A stretch of 64,000 nt of DNA, taken from positions 4,526,001 to 4,590,000 of the forward strand of contig NZ_CP050831.1 in assembly GCF_012113595.1 (NCBI RefSeq), in the 5' to 3' direction. Positions 1-8,280 of the stretch are shown here, piece after piece. Positions within the stretch are counted from its first letter, which is position 1; each line of letters starts with the position of its first letter. The notes below the pieces were generated by a model. That model saw only the letters and a program-made list of their open reading frames with translations, ran no database searches and was not told the DNA's origin. The stretch is from Bacteroides faecium (GTDB lineage Bacteria; Bacteroidota; Bacteroidia; Bacteroidales; Bacteroidaceae). The translations under genes were made by a program, and so were the position numbers.

Positions 1-447
1 GTATCCGATGGTTTTGCTGTGAATCCGGATACGCAGGAGATTTATATGCAGCCATTCAAATATTTCACTAATTTTATCGAAATGCCGATAATTCTTGTCT
101 TATTTCTGATAGGAGTTGTTTTGGTTCTATTCGGCATTGGAAAGACTTTACTCAAAAAGACGTTCGATAAAGGTATTTGGTTTACGGGAATTGGTACGGT
201 ATTGACAGTCTTGTCTTTATTGTTGGTGGCAGGATATAATAATACGGCTTATTATCCGTCTTATACAGACCTGCAAAGCTCATTGACTTTGGCTAATAGC
301 TGTTCCAGTGAGTTTACTCTGAAGACAATGGCTTATGTTTCTATTCTTGTTCCGTTTGTGATTGCTTATATCTTCTATGCTTGGCGTAGCATCGACCGTC
401 ACAAGATTACGGAGAAAGAGATGGACGAAGGCGGACATTCATACTAG
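1..447 (+). CDS. cydB: Cytochrome bd quinol oxidase subunit II, C-terminal part
   Basis: This is the last 148 codons of a CydB-type subunit; the reading frame is open from base 1, so the 5' part lies outside the window. CydB pairs with the haem-bearing CydA in the inner membrane and lets the cell reduce traces of oxygen at the expense of quinol. The fragment shows three hydrophobic segments separated by a polar loop rich in Tyr, Ser and Thr, and a short charged cytoplasmic tail, matching the end of CydB in Bacteroidetes. The family call rests on recognition of this C-terminal region. cydA would be expected immediately upstream. Confidence 0.88.
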   Translation, partial: VSDGFAVNPDTQEIYMQPFKYFTNFIEMPIILVLFLIGVVLVLFGIGKTLLKKTFDKGIWFTGIGTVLTVLSLLLVAGYNNTAYYPSYTDLQSSLTLANSCSSEFTLKTMAYVSILVPFVIAYIFYAWRSIDRHKITEKEMDEGGHSY

Positions 448-485
448 AAGAAAAGCCTGATAAACAGGTAATAATGAAAATAAAC

Positions 486-530
486 GAAGGGTGTCAAAAG
501 GAATATGGTTTTCCTTTTTTGACACCCTTC
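486..530. terminator. Bidirectional terminator between cydB and the dehydrogenase
   Basis: A stem of about 17 bp with one bulge (GGGTGTCAAAAGG pairing with CCTTTTTTGACACCC) sits between two convergent genes, with T-rich or A-rich flanks on each side, so it can end both transcripts. Confidence 0.75.
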
Positions 531-557
531 TCTTTTATTGCCAGTCCTTGTACTATC

Positions 558-1514
558 TTACTTATTTACTACATTTTCCGGTGTTCCGGCAATGTATGCC
601 TGTATGTTGCTGGTCGCGATATTCATCAAGCGTTCGCGAGCTTCGAGCGTTGCCCATGCGATATGCGGAGTGATATAGCAGTTCTTTGCTGTCAGCAACG
701 GATTGTCAGCGCGAGGTGGTTCCGTAGAAAGAACGTCTACTCCGGCTGCGTAAATCTTGCCGCTGTTCAGGGCATCTGCCAAATCTTGTTCATTGACCAG
801 AGGGCCGCGACCTGTATTGATTAGAATAGCAGTCGGCTTCATCATAGCAAGACGACGGGCATTCACCATTTCGTGTGTCTCAGGAGTAAGCGGGCAGTGC
901 AAGCTGATAATATCACACTCGCTGAACAACTGGTCTAAATCCATCTTCTTGATTTCCGGCGGCAACTGGAAGTGTGATTTTGAAGTCAGTGCATATACTT
1001 GCATACCAAAACCGATGGCGACACGTGCAGTCGTGTATCCGGTATTTCCCAATCCGACCAGTCCGATTTTCTTTTCTCTAAGTTCCATCAGCGGAGTATC
1101 CCAAAAGCAGAAGTCCTTGCTGTTTGTCCAACGGCCTTTGTGCACTTCTTCAGAGTGATGTTGTACTTGTTGAGTGATATTCAGAATATGTGCAAATACC
1201 ATCTGCGCAACAGAAGCGGTGCTGTATGAAGGAATATTGGTAACGATAATTCCCCGTTCTTTGGCAGCAGCAGTGTCGACTACATTGTATCCGGTAGCTA
1301 ATACGCCGATATATTTCAGTTCGGGCAGTGCAGCCATGTGGTCTGCGTTGATGATTACTTTATTAGTCAGAAGCACTTCTGCTCCGGCTGCACGTTCTAA
1401 TACTTCTTCGGGAGCGGTACGATCATAAATCGTGCATTCTCCGAGAGCTTTTATACCTTCCCAGGACAAATCACCGGGATTGGCGGCAAAACCGTCTAAA
1501 ACTACAATCTTCAT
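558..1514 (-). CDS. D-2-hydroxyacid dehydrogenase (glycerate dehydrogenase-like)
   Basis: A 318-residue NAD-dependent D-2-hydroxyacid dehydrogenase, interconverting 2-oxoacids and D-2-hydroxyacids (glycerate/hydroxypyruvate is the most likely pair). Visible landmarks are the Rossmann motif GLGNTG at residues 154-159, the substrate-binding Arg236 in NTGRG, Glu265 in TEPP, and the catalytic His284 in TPHIAWAT. The length and the aromatic-rich stretch around residues 130-140 fit the HprA-like branch better than PdxB or SerA, which carry extra C-terminal domains. It has no signal peptide and is cytosolic. It stands alone, convergent with cydB. The exact substrate is inferred, not shown. Confidence 0.88.
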   Translation of the reverse strand: MKIVVLDGFAANPGDLSWEGIKALGECTIYDRTAPEEVLERAAGAEVLLTNKVIINADHMAALPELKYIGVLATGYNVVDTAAAKERGIIVTNIPSYSTASVAQMVFAHILNITQQVQHHSEEVHKGRWTNSKDFCFWDTPLMELREKKIGLVGLGNTGYTTARVAIGFGMQVYALTSKSHFQLPPEIKKMDLDQLFSECDIISLHCPLTPETHEMVNARRLAMMKPTAILINTGRGPLVNEQDLADALNSGKIYAAGVDVLSTEPPRADNPLLTAKNCYITPHIAWATLEARERLMNIATSNIQAYIAGTPENVVNK

Positions 1515-1604
1515 TTCAATTTTTATATTAATAATATGTTATACGTCTTTCCTTATTGTTTTGTTTTCGCTAATATAATAGTTTGTTTTATTTCACTGAT
1601 AGCT

Positions 1605-2876
1605 TTATTTCTTGAACTTGTCTCCCCACAATTGTATCATCCGTTCGGTATGTTTCTGTTCCGCAGCATTATTTTGCGGTTGCCATATCCGTTTATCTTT
1701 CAATTCATCCGGCAAGAATTGTTGCTTTACAAAGTTGCCCTCATAACTATGCGCATATTTATATTCCTGTCCGTATCCTAATTGTTTCATCAATTTTGTA
1801 GGCGCATTGCGCAGATGTAACGGAACAGGCAGATTTCCAGTAGAACGAACTAGCTCCAGTGCGTCATTAATCGCACTATATGCCGAATTGCTTTTAGGGC
1901 TCGTTGCCAGATAAATCGTAGCTTCCGCTAAAGGAATGCGTCCTTCCGGCCAACCGATTTTCATCAACGTATCAAAGCAGGCATTCGCAATAAGTAAAGC
2001 ATTCGGATTGGCCAGTCCAATATCTTCCGAAGCCGAAATGACAAGCCGACGAGCAATGAAAGCAGGATCTTCGCCACCTTCCACCATACGGGCAAGCCAG
2101 TAAATAGCTCCATCCGGATCACTTCCGCGAATCGACTTGATAAAAGCAGAAATAATGTCATAATGCATTTCCCCGTCCTTATCGTATGCCAGCGGATTCT
2201 GCTGCAACCGTTCAGTCACCATCTCATCGGTGATAACCACCGTTTCTTCTGTTTCCGACTGGACGACAAGCTCCAGTATATTAAGCAATTTGCGGGCATC
2301 TCCACCGGAGAAGCGCAACATGGCCGTTGTTTCTTTCAATTCGATTTTGCGTTCCTTCAGTATGGCATCCGTAGCAATGGCACGTTGCAGAAGTTCCAAT
2401 AAATCTTCCTTCTCCAACGATTTGAGCACATAAAGCTGACAACGGGATAGGAGAGGGCGGATAACCTCGAACGACGGATTCTCCGTTGTCGCGCCAATCA
2501 GCGTGACAGTTCCGTTCTCCACCGCTCCCAACAAAGAATCCTGCTGTGACTTACTGAACCGATGAATTTCATCAATAAACAGAATAGGGCTGGACTGTGA
2601 AAAGAAACGATTGCTCTTGGCACGCTCTATCACTTCGCGCACATCCTTCACGCCGGAAGTTACGGCACTCAATGTATAAAACGGAGTCTCCAGTTTATTG
2701 GCAATGATTTGTGCCAACGTTGTTTTACCCACTCCGGGAGGACCCCAAAGGATAAAAGAAGAGATGCGTCCTGCATCAATCATCTTGCGCAAAACAGCAC
2801 CCGCCCCAACTAAATGTTTTTGGCCGATATAATCGTCTAAAGTCTTCGGCCGTAGCCTCTCTGCTAAAGGTTGCAT
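1605..2876 (-). CDS. rarA: Replication-associated recombination protein A (MgsA/RarA)
   Basis: A 423-residue AAA+ ATPase of the clamp-loader group that acts at stalled replication forks and single-strand gaps. Walker A GPPGVGKT is at residues 45-52, Walker B with the DE pair at 102-103, sensor 1 in GATTENPS, and an arginine finger near Arg145. The C-terminal third matches the RarA tetramerisation region, including a GWPEGR segment and an AYSAIN segment. Length is normal for the family. It starts 5 bases after the stop of the minus-strand DUF5686 gene, so the two are probably cotranscribed. Confidence 0.95.
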   Translation of the reverse strand: MQPLAERLRPKTLDDYIGQKHLVGAGAVLRKMIDAGRISSFILWGPPGVGKTTLAQIIANKLETPFYTLSAVTSGVKDVREVIERAKSNRFFSQSSPILFIDEIHRFSKSQQDSLLGAVENGTVTLIGATTENPSFEVIRPLLSRCQLYVLKSLEKEDLLELLQRAIATDAILKERKIELKETTAMLRFSGGDARKLLNILELVVQSETEETVVITDEMVTERLQQNPLAYDKDGEMHYDIISAFIKSIRGSDPDGAIYWLARMVEGGEDPAFIARRLVISASEDIGLANPNALLIANACFDTLMKIGWPEGRIPLAEATIYLATSPKSNSAYSAINDALELVRSTGNLPVPLHLRNAPTKLMKQLGYGQEYKYAHSYEGNFVKQQFLPDELKDKRIWQPQNNAAEQKHTERMIQLWGDKFKK

Positions 2877-2881
2877 AATTC

Positions 2882-5458
2882 TTAGAATACCATTAATACC
2901 ATGAAACGAATACCGTTTTTGTTGATACCCGGATTGTCACGGTAGGTGAAACGATGTACATATTCAACGTGCAGTAACTTGAAAATGTTGTAGATGCCGA
3001 CACTTGCTTCGACATACGGCACTTTCGGGTCCATCACGAAACTGGTAAATTTACCATCGCGTGTCGGGAAACGGAATAAATCAGGATTATCACTCTTGAA
3101 CGGATTGTTCTTATCTGTCAACGTCCCCCACAATGCACGGACGCGGAACATCTCTCTCCACTTCAAGTTTTTGATAAGCGGAATACGGTTGAATAATTTT
3201 CCATTCATATCGTATGACACGGACATGGAAGCGAAACGGTCGTTCAGGAATTCCATGTTATTGATAAGGTTGAACGTCTCGCGCTGCGTGATGTACGATA
3301 AGTTGGCTTCCGGCAGAATCAACAGCGGGAAAGGAACTGTATTCCATTCCGCCCCTGCTTTCAGGCTACAATCTATCTTCCCCCAGGAAGCAGGAAGCCA
3401 GAAACGTTTCCACACACTTGCTTCTGTACGGTTAAAGTTATATTCTCCGCCCAATACACCTTTGAATCCCATCGCATGAGTAAGCGTAAAGATAGGAGCA
3501 TCCAGCGATACCGGCACACGGCGTTGCTTGGAATTGACGAAAGACTCGCCCGGCGCATAACGCAGCGTCAGACTCGCTTCGGTAGTCGTAACGTCATGTA
3601 CACGGGTTTGCGCAGCGTCGTTACGCAGATATTCCAATTTTCCGGTAGGCTCGTCGTTGCGGTGGCGGAGCATCGCTTTCACTCCGAATCCCGTAAGCGT
3701 TTCGAGTTCGTAGTTGATGGTCGCGTCACGCATGTAAGACATTTGGTCTACCGTCGTCGTTTTCAATGACAGGAAGATATTGTCCTTATCCGTAAACAGG
3801 AACTTGTCCATCGGCGACATTACATCATAACTATACGTTGCTGAAATATAATGCTTCGGGAATTCCCAAACCACATAATCACGTTTGTTGAACGAATAAG
3901 TCAGCGTACCGCTGTATTTCCATCGCTCGTCTTTAAGACCGTAGGCACCATAGCCACTCAAGAACCAATGTTTGTCGAAATGAGCCGTAGTCATACCGCT
4001 CAACCGGAAACGGGTTCCGTCAATGTAGTTGCTTGAAATCATCGTATTGATTGGACCGATGTCCACCTTACTCGGATGTCCTTTGCTGCCTGTCTCCACA
4101 AAGTTCTCAATCAGGGCTTTTGCTCCGAAGATGATATATTTGAATCCCGGAATTTGTTCGAGACGGTTGACGAATACGTCCATTGTACTTTCTTTCTTCG
4201 TCAGCGGCACCTGTCGGACGCTTGCCCAGTATTCATCACTTTTTGAAAGCATATCCGCTTCCTTTATTACGCTTCCTTTCAATCGGAAAAGTCGTTGCTC
4301 GATAGGGTCGAATTTGTAATCACTATATTTCGTTATTCGCTCCACCTGCAATCCGCCTGCTGTTTTGTTGGAACTCCAGGAAAGGTCTACGGTCATATTA
4401 TCGTCGGACAATACCCAGTTACCGTTGGGAAGCTGTTCGTACTGTTGTACGATATCCATGCGGTTGACGAAGTTTACTCCGGTCTTTTTGGGAAGGTTCA
4501 TCGTACATTTCTGGACGGCATACGTAGAGTCGTTCAGCACATACAGATGTCCGGTGAATCCGAAGTCCTGCGAATTCTGTGGAACGAAAGTCAGATGTAC
4601 ACATTCGCGCTTGTCTACCATCAATGTGTCCATCAGATAATATTTATAGAAAGAAATGGCATTATTGCCGATAGGACTCACGAAACGCTGTTGAAGCAGA
4701 CGGATGTCATCATCGTAAATATTAATATCGGCAAAGACGTCTTTCAATACAGTGCCGAGCATATCTCCCGTTGAGAAGAATTCTTCGATACCGTTGGAGT
4801 TTTTTCCTTTGATGATGGTTTTCTTGCTTTCGGGGTCTTTGCGGAAGATAGTCTGCGAAGCCGTCTCCTGTACGGAAATCGGAAGAATCAACTTATTCGT
4901 TGTTTCCGACACTTCCACCTGGTCTTTGAGGAAGGAATATTTCTTGTAGATACCTTTTTCGAGTTTCTCCGGGGTGAGGTCGTTGATAGACATTTTCATC
5001 TTCTCGTACTTGTCGTACTGATAGTAGTCGTTCACTTCGAGGACTTGCGCCTTCTTGTGCTCGATAACTTTTTTCATGAATTCGACTGCCGGATTGTTCT
5101 TGCGGGAGTATTTTTCTTTTTGTGGTTTTACAACGACTTCATTCAGGATTACATTGTCCGGGGCTAACTGCACGTTGACCGTTTGGTTGCCATAGCTGAC
5201 TTTCACAGTTTTACTGACATAACCGACAGCGGAGAAAACAAGTGTTCCCCCATTTCTGCGTGCTTCAAGACTATATTCCCCGTCAATATTGGTGATAGTA
5301 CCCATATCTCTTTTTTCCTGATAGTAAACAGAGATATACATCAATGGTTCATGTGTCACTGAATCAGTAACTACCCCCTTTATTTGCTGTGCAAACGCAT
5401 TTGAAGCTGCCAATACAAGTAAGAGCAGTATAAGTATTTTGTTATATCGTTGTCTCAT
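2882..5458 (-). CDS. DUF5686 family outer-membrane protein with carboxypeptidase-like regulatory domain
   Basis: A 858-residue exported protein. Residues 1-23 form a signal peptide ending in AFAQ, followed by a carboxypeptidase-D-regulatory-like beta domain (about 24-110), then a long region of alternating short strands typical of DUF5686 proteins, ending in a hydrophobic residue as outer-membrane barrels do. Function is unknown. The frame is open 48 codons further upstream, but a start at 5458 puts the signal peptide at the N terminus, and a TAACTTTG promoter element lies at 5477-5484, inside that upstream stretch, so the longer form is unlikely. rarA follows after 5 bases. Confidence 0.82.
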   Translation of the reverse strand: MRQRYNKILILLLLVLAASNAFAQQIKGVVTDSVTHEPLMYISVYYQEKRDMGTITNIDGEYSLEARRNGGTLVFSAVGYVSKTVKVSYGNQTVNVQLAPDNVILNEVVVKPQKEKYSRKNNPAVEFMKKVIEHKKAQVLEVNDYYQYDKYEKMKMSINDLTPEKLEKGIYKKYSFLKDQVEVSETTNKLILPISVQETASQTIFRKDPESKKTIIKGKNSNGIEEFFSTGDMLGTVLKDVFADINIYDDDIRLLQQRFVSPIGNNAISFYKYYLMDTLMVDKRECVHLTFVPQNSQDFGFTGHLYVLNDSTYAVQKCTMNLPKKTGVNFVNRMDIVQQYEQLPNGNWVLSDDNMTVDLSWSSNKTAGGLQVERITKYSDYKFDPIEQRLFRLKGSVIKEADMLSKSDEYWASVRQVPLTKKESTMDVFVNRLEQIPGFKYIIFGAKALIENFVETGSKGHPSKVDIGPINTMISSNYIDGTRFRLSGMTTAHFDKHWFLSGYGAYGLKDERWKYSGTLTYSFNKRDYVVWEFPKHYISATYSYDVMSPMDKFLFTDKDNIFLSLKTTTVDQMSYMRDATINYELETLTGFGVKAMLRHRNDEPTGKLEYLRNDAAQTRVHDVTTTEASLTLRYAPGESFVNSKQRRVPVSLDAPIFTLTHAMGFKGVLGGEYNFNRTEASVWKRFWLPASWGKIDCSLKAGAEWNTVPFPLLILPEANLSYITQRETFNLINNMEFLNDRFASMSVSYDMNGKLFNRIPLIKNLKWREMFRVRALWGTLTDKNNPFKSDNPDLFRFPTRDGKFTSFVMDPKVPYVEASVGIYNIFKLLHVEYVHRFTYRDNPGINKNGIRFMVLMVF

Positions 5459-5476
5459 AACGTTCGTAGTAGGGCG

Positions 5477-5484
5477 CAAAGTTA
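5477..5484 (-). promoter_or_regulatory. Bacteroides -7 element (TAACTTTG) for the DUF5686 gene
   Basis: Reads TAACTTTG on the minus strand, 18 bases before the ATG at 5458. No clear TTTG at the -33 position is visible, so this is a partial match. It helps decide the start of the DUF5686 gene. Confidence 0.5.
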
Positions 5485-5617
5485 ACAAATAACTCTCATG
5501 ATGAGAGAATATATAACTTTTTTTACCCATCGTTTTTGGTTGTTTACAAGCATATACCGTCCAATGGTCAAACGAATTAACCTTGGCATATATATTTAAC
5601 ACCTGGTTTCAGATTTA

Positions 5618-5744
5618 GTTTCAACCGTTGAAACTTTTTGTTTCATGCCTTGAAACTGTTGGTTTCAAGTAATGAAACTATTGGTTTCACACCGAGAAAC
5701 TAATAGTTTCACGGCATGAAACTACTTGTCTCATGCCGTGTGAC
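5618..5744. repeat. Six-unit 22-bp palindromic tandem array
   Basis: Six units begin at 5618, 5640, 5662, 5684, 5706 and 5728, exactly 22 bp apart. Each is a 17-bp inverted repeat of the form GTTTCA-N5-TGAAAC (units 4 and 6 are degenerate), separated by 5-bp spacers that mostly begin TA or TG. As RNA from the minus strand, each unit would form a 6-bp stem with a 5-nt loop. The array starts 24 bases after the stop of the WecB-family gene. No cas genes are near and the 5-bp spacers are far too short for CRISPR. Confidence 0.93.
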
Positions 5745-5768
5745 GGAATGGGACAAGTAAGGTGACTG

Positions 5769-6854
5769 TTATTTGCTTGATAGAATCTGTACGATACGTT
5801 CTGCAGTGCGTCCGTCCCAACGTTCGGGCAGCTCGCCGCGCTTCCAATCGCCTTTCATCAGCGTATCCATTGCTTTGGCGAGTAGAATCGGGTCTTCTCC
5901 AACAAGTTCGTTTGTTCCCATGCGCCACGTTTCGGGGTGTTCGGCATACGTATTGAGAGTGATACAAGGAATACCTAGGAAGGTTGCTTCCTCTGCCACA
6001 TTGCCGGAGTCGGTAATAATACCTTTTGCTTTATTAATCAGGTAGCCGAAGAAAAGATAATTCTGTGGCGGCATGATATGCAGGTTCGGAGCTTCGATAC
6101 CAAGTTCTTTGATAGCATTGCGCACATAGGTGTGCAGCGGTGCTACGATGGGTATGCCGGCAGACTTTTCAATGATTGTTTCCATCAGTTGTTTCAGATT
6201 CTCTCTGTCATTGAGCAATACGCGGCGGTTGAGAGTAAGCAGGAGATAATTGCCTTCCTGCAATCCCAGCACGGAGAACCATATTGGTTTGAGTAACCGA
6301 TTGCGGTTGTAGCGGATGGCATCTATAAGGATATTGCCTACATAATATACGTTTTCACTCTCCGTTCCTGTCTGATTCAGGTTGCGGTTGGCGACCATGC
6401 CGGCCGTAAACAGGTAGTCGGATAGTCCGTCCGTAATCATGCGGTTCACTTCTTTCGGCATTTTCATGTCGAAGGAACGGGTTCCGGCTACGAGGTGTGC
6501 CACTTTGATTCCTTGCTTTTTGGCAACGATGGCGCAACTCATGGTTGCGGTCAGGTCGTCCACCACAAGAACGACGTGTGCCGGGTTTTCGGTCAGCTCC
6601 TGTTCGAAAGCCACCATGATTCCTGCTGTCAAACTCGTTGGATTACTGCTTTCCACTCCCAGATAGACATCGGGAGCTTTCATGTCGAGATCCGAAAAGA
6701 GAGAAGCATCCAGACTCGTATCATCTTTTCTGCCCGTATAGACCAGTCGGTAAGAGATACTTTTACCCAGCGCCCGTGCGGCTTCAATAGCGCGTGTAAT
6801 GGGAGCTATCTTCATGAAATTGGGGCGTGCCCCGGCAACAATTGTTATTTTCAT
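5769..6854 (-). CDS. WecB-family UDP-GlcNAc 2-epimerase homologue with altered active site
   Basis: A 361-residue GT-B-fold protein of the non-hydrolysing UDP-N-acetylglucosamine 2-epimerase family, which normally interconverts UDP-GlcNAc and UDP-ManNAc. The N-terminal GARPNFMKIAPI and the UDP-binding TDSGNVAEEA and AEHPE regions fit. Several usual catalytic positions do not. The HVEAGLR motif reads HLVAGTR (Val122), the PEE motif reads PKE (Lys134), and the T(G/L)HRRE motif reads TLNRR (Asn209); one Asp (99 or 100) is kept. The TGQH motif near residue 40 is also lost. It may be inactive, have another reaction, or bind UDP-sugars. A -7 element lies upstream and no wecC neighbour is present. 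Confidence 0.8.
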   Translation of the reverse strand: MKITIVAGARPNFMKIAPITRAIEAARALGKSISYRLVYTGRKDDTSLDASLFSDLDMKAPDVYLGVESSNPTSLTAGIMVAFEQELTENPAHVVLVVDDLTATMSCAIVAKKQGIKVAHLVAGTRSFDMKMPKEVNRMITDGLSDYLFTAGMVANRNLNQTGTESENVYYVGNILIDAIRYNRNRLLKPIWFSVLGLQEGNYLLLTLNRRVLLNDRENLKQLMETIIEKSAGIPIVAPLHTYVRNAIKELGIEAPNLHIMPPQNYLFFGYLINKAKGIITDSGNVAEEATFLGIPCITLNTYAEHPETWRMGTNELVGEDPILLAKAMDTLMKGDWKRGELPERWDGRTAERIVQILSSK

Positions 6855-6888
6855 ATTGTTTCTATCATATTCGGTTTAATTCGTGAAG

Positions 6889-6896
6889 CAAATGTA
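6889..6896 (-). promoter_or_regulatory. Bacteroides -7 element (TACATTTG) for the WecB-family gene
   Basis: Reads TACATTTG on the minus strand, 34 bases before the ATG. The -33 box is not clear. Confidence 0.45.
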
Positions 6897-6946
6897 CATT
6901 TTCTTACGGAATTTATTCGTTACTTTGCATACAAAATAACAAATAT

Positions 6947-7585
6947 ATGCCCACATTCGTTCAAATTCTTGATTTTATAGGCACATTTGCCTTTGCTATT
7001 AGTGGTATCCGGCTTGCTTCGGCAAAACGTTTCGACTGGTTCGGAGCCTATGTTGTAGGACTTGCTACGGCTATCGGCGGTGGTACTCTTCGTGATGTCC
7101 TGCTCGATGTTACTCCGGGATGGATGACAAATCCCATTTATCTGATTTGTACGGGACTGGCTTTGCTGTGGGTGATTTGCTTCGGACGCTGGCTTATCCG
7201 GCTCAATAATACGTTCTTTATTTTCGACTCTATCGGACTGGCGCTGTTCACTGTGGTAGGTGTGGGCAAAAGTATTGCCTTGGGCTATCCTTTTTGGGTA
7301 GCAATCATTATGGGTAGCATCACGGGAGCGGCAGGTGGTGTGATTCGTGATGTCTTTATCAACGAAATTCCCCTGATATTCCGAAAAGAGATTTACGCAA
7401 TGGCCTGTGTGGTAGGCGGCATTGCCTACTGGCTTTGCGATGTCGCGGGACTTGAGTCGTACGGATGCCAGCTCATTGGCGGTTCGGCAGTATTCCTGAC
7501 CCGCATCCTGGCTGTAAAATATCATATCTGCCTGCCTATATTAAAAGGTGGGGAAGATATAAAAGAAGATGTAAAAGAGGAGTAG
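6947..7585 (+). CDS. TRIC-type cation channel family protein (YadS/YicG, UPF0126)
   Basis: A 212-residue inner-membrane protein with about seven hydrophobic segments in two similar halves. Each half carries the family signature (GGGTLRDVLLD near residues 45-55 and AGGVIRDVFINE near 128-139), where conserved Gly residues bend the pore helices and the Arg-Asp pair is shared with animal TRIC channels. The family forms trimeric monovalent-cation channels; the physiological role in bacteria is uncertain. It is divergent from the WecB-family gene and convergent with the DUF4251 gene 7 bases downstream. Confidence 0.87.
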   Translation: MPTFVQILDFIGTFAFAISGIRLASAKRFDWFGAYVVGLATAIGGGTLRDVLLDVTPGWMTNPIYLICTGLALLWVICFGRWLIRLNNTFFIFDSIGLALFTVVGVGKSIALGYPFWVAIIMGSITGAAGGVIRDVFINEIPLIFRKEIYAMACVVGGIAYWLCDVAGLESYGCQLIGGSAVFLTRILAVKYHICLPILKGGEDIKEDVKEE

Positions 7586-7592
7586 GGGATAC

Positions 7593-8087
7593 TTATTCGT
7601 CTTTTATATCCAATTCTCCCTGAAAACTGATGGATTGACGATTCTGCATATTGACATCAATGCTTGTTGAACCATTGGAGTATACTTTTGCCCTGAATTC
7701 ATACCTGTCTTCAGGATTTCGGGCTATGAACTTGATAACAGCATTCCCTTTTTTATCCATTTCCATGGTATATTCCTTGAGGGGCGCCCGGAAGTTCAGT
7801 CCGTCTCCGCCACCATAAGGGATGCTGTAAGCCCGTCCGAAATAAGGCAGATAAGAGATAACCGAATCATTTCTGATTTCCAGTGAGTAGGGAGATGTCA
7901 GAGGGATGGAACGTCCGCGCATCGGCAGGGCGGTCTGTACATCTATCTTGTAGTTCTCGGATGCGATGAGCTTTTTTACAGCTTCTTTCTTTTGTTCCTT
8001 TTTCTCCTTTTTACTTTGAGCCGAAAGGGTTGGGAAGCCTACTAGCAAGGCTAGCAGCAACATTAAGATTTGTTTCTTCGTTTTCAT
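7593..8087 (-). CDS. DUF4251 secreted protein
   Basis: A 164-residue exported protein of unknown function. A signal peptide of about 23 residues ends in TLSAQ, followed by a Lys/Glu-rich linker and a beta-rich domain with the DUF4251 pattern (alternating short strands, a PYGGGDGLNF loop, and a final segment with SIDVNMQ). The start at 8087 was chosen because the 14 codons upstream of it only precede the signal peptide. It stands alone, convergent with the channel gene. Confidence 0.8.
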   Translation of the reverse strand: MKTKKQILMLLLALLVGFPTLSAQSKKEKKEQKKEAVKKLIASENYKIDVQTALPMRGRSIPLTSPYSLEIRNDSVISYLPYFGRAYSIPYGGGDGLNFRAPLKEYTMEMDKKGNAVIKFIARNPEDRYEFRAKVYSNGSTSIDVNMQNRQSISFQGELDIKDE

Positions 8088-8280
8088 ATCAGTTGCATTT
8101 AGGTTGATATATACATATATAACAATCAAATATACTAAAAAGTCAGGAACTCTTCTCTTTTCTTTAATGAAAATTAAACAGAAATCCTGACCTTTACCAT
8201 AATGTATATCTTACCTTATGTCCCGATATGTCTTGCCTATACCTTATATATAAGGAGAATTTAAACTTATATAAGGGAAC

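Larger units (their letters stand above)
5459..5768. other. 310-bp intergenic region
   Basis: No coding sequence is seen between the DUF5686 start and the stop of the WecB-family gene. The half next to DUF5686 holds its promoter element and AT-rich DNA; the half next to the WecB-family gene is filled by a six-unit palindromic array. Confidence 0.8.

Noticed and set aside
5459..5602. N-terminal extension of the DUF5686 protein (48 extra codons)
   Set aside because: The extension would bury the signal peptide inside the protein and contains the probable promoter element.
5618..5744. CRISPR array
   Set aside because: Units are palindromes of 17 bp with 5-bp spacers; there are no unique spacers of 25-40 bp and no cas genes in the window.
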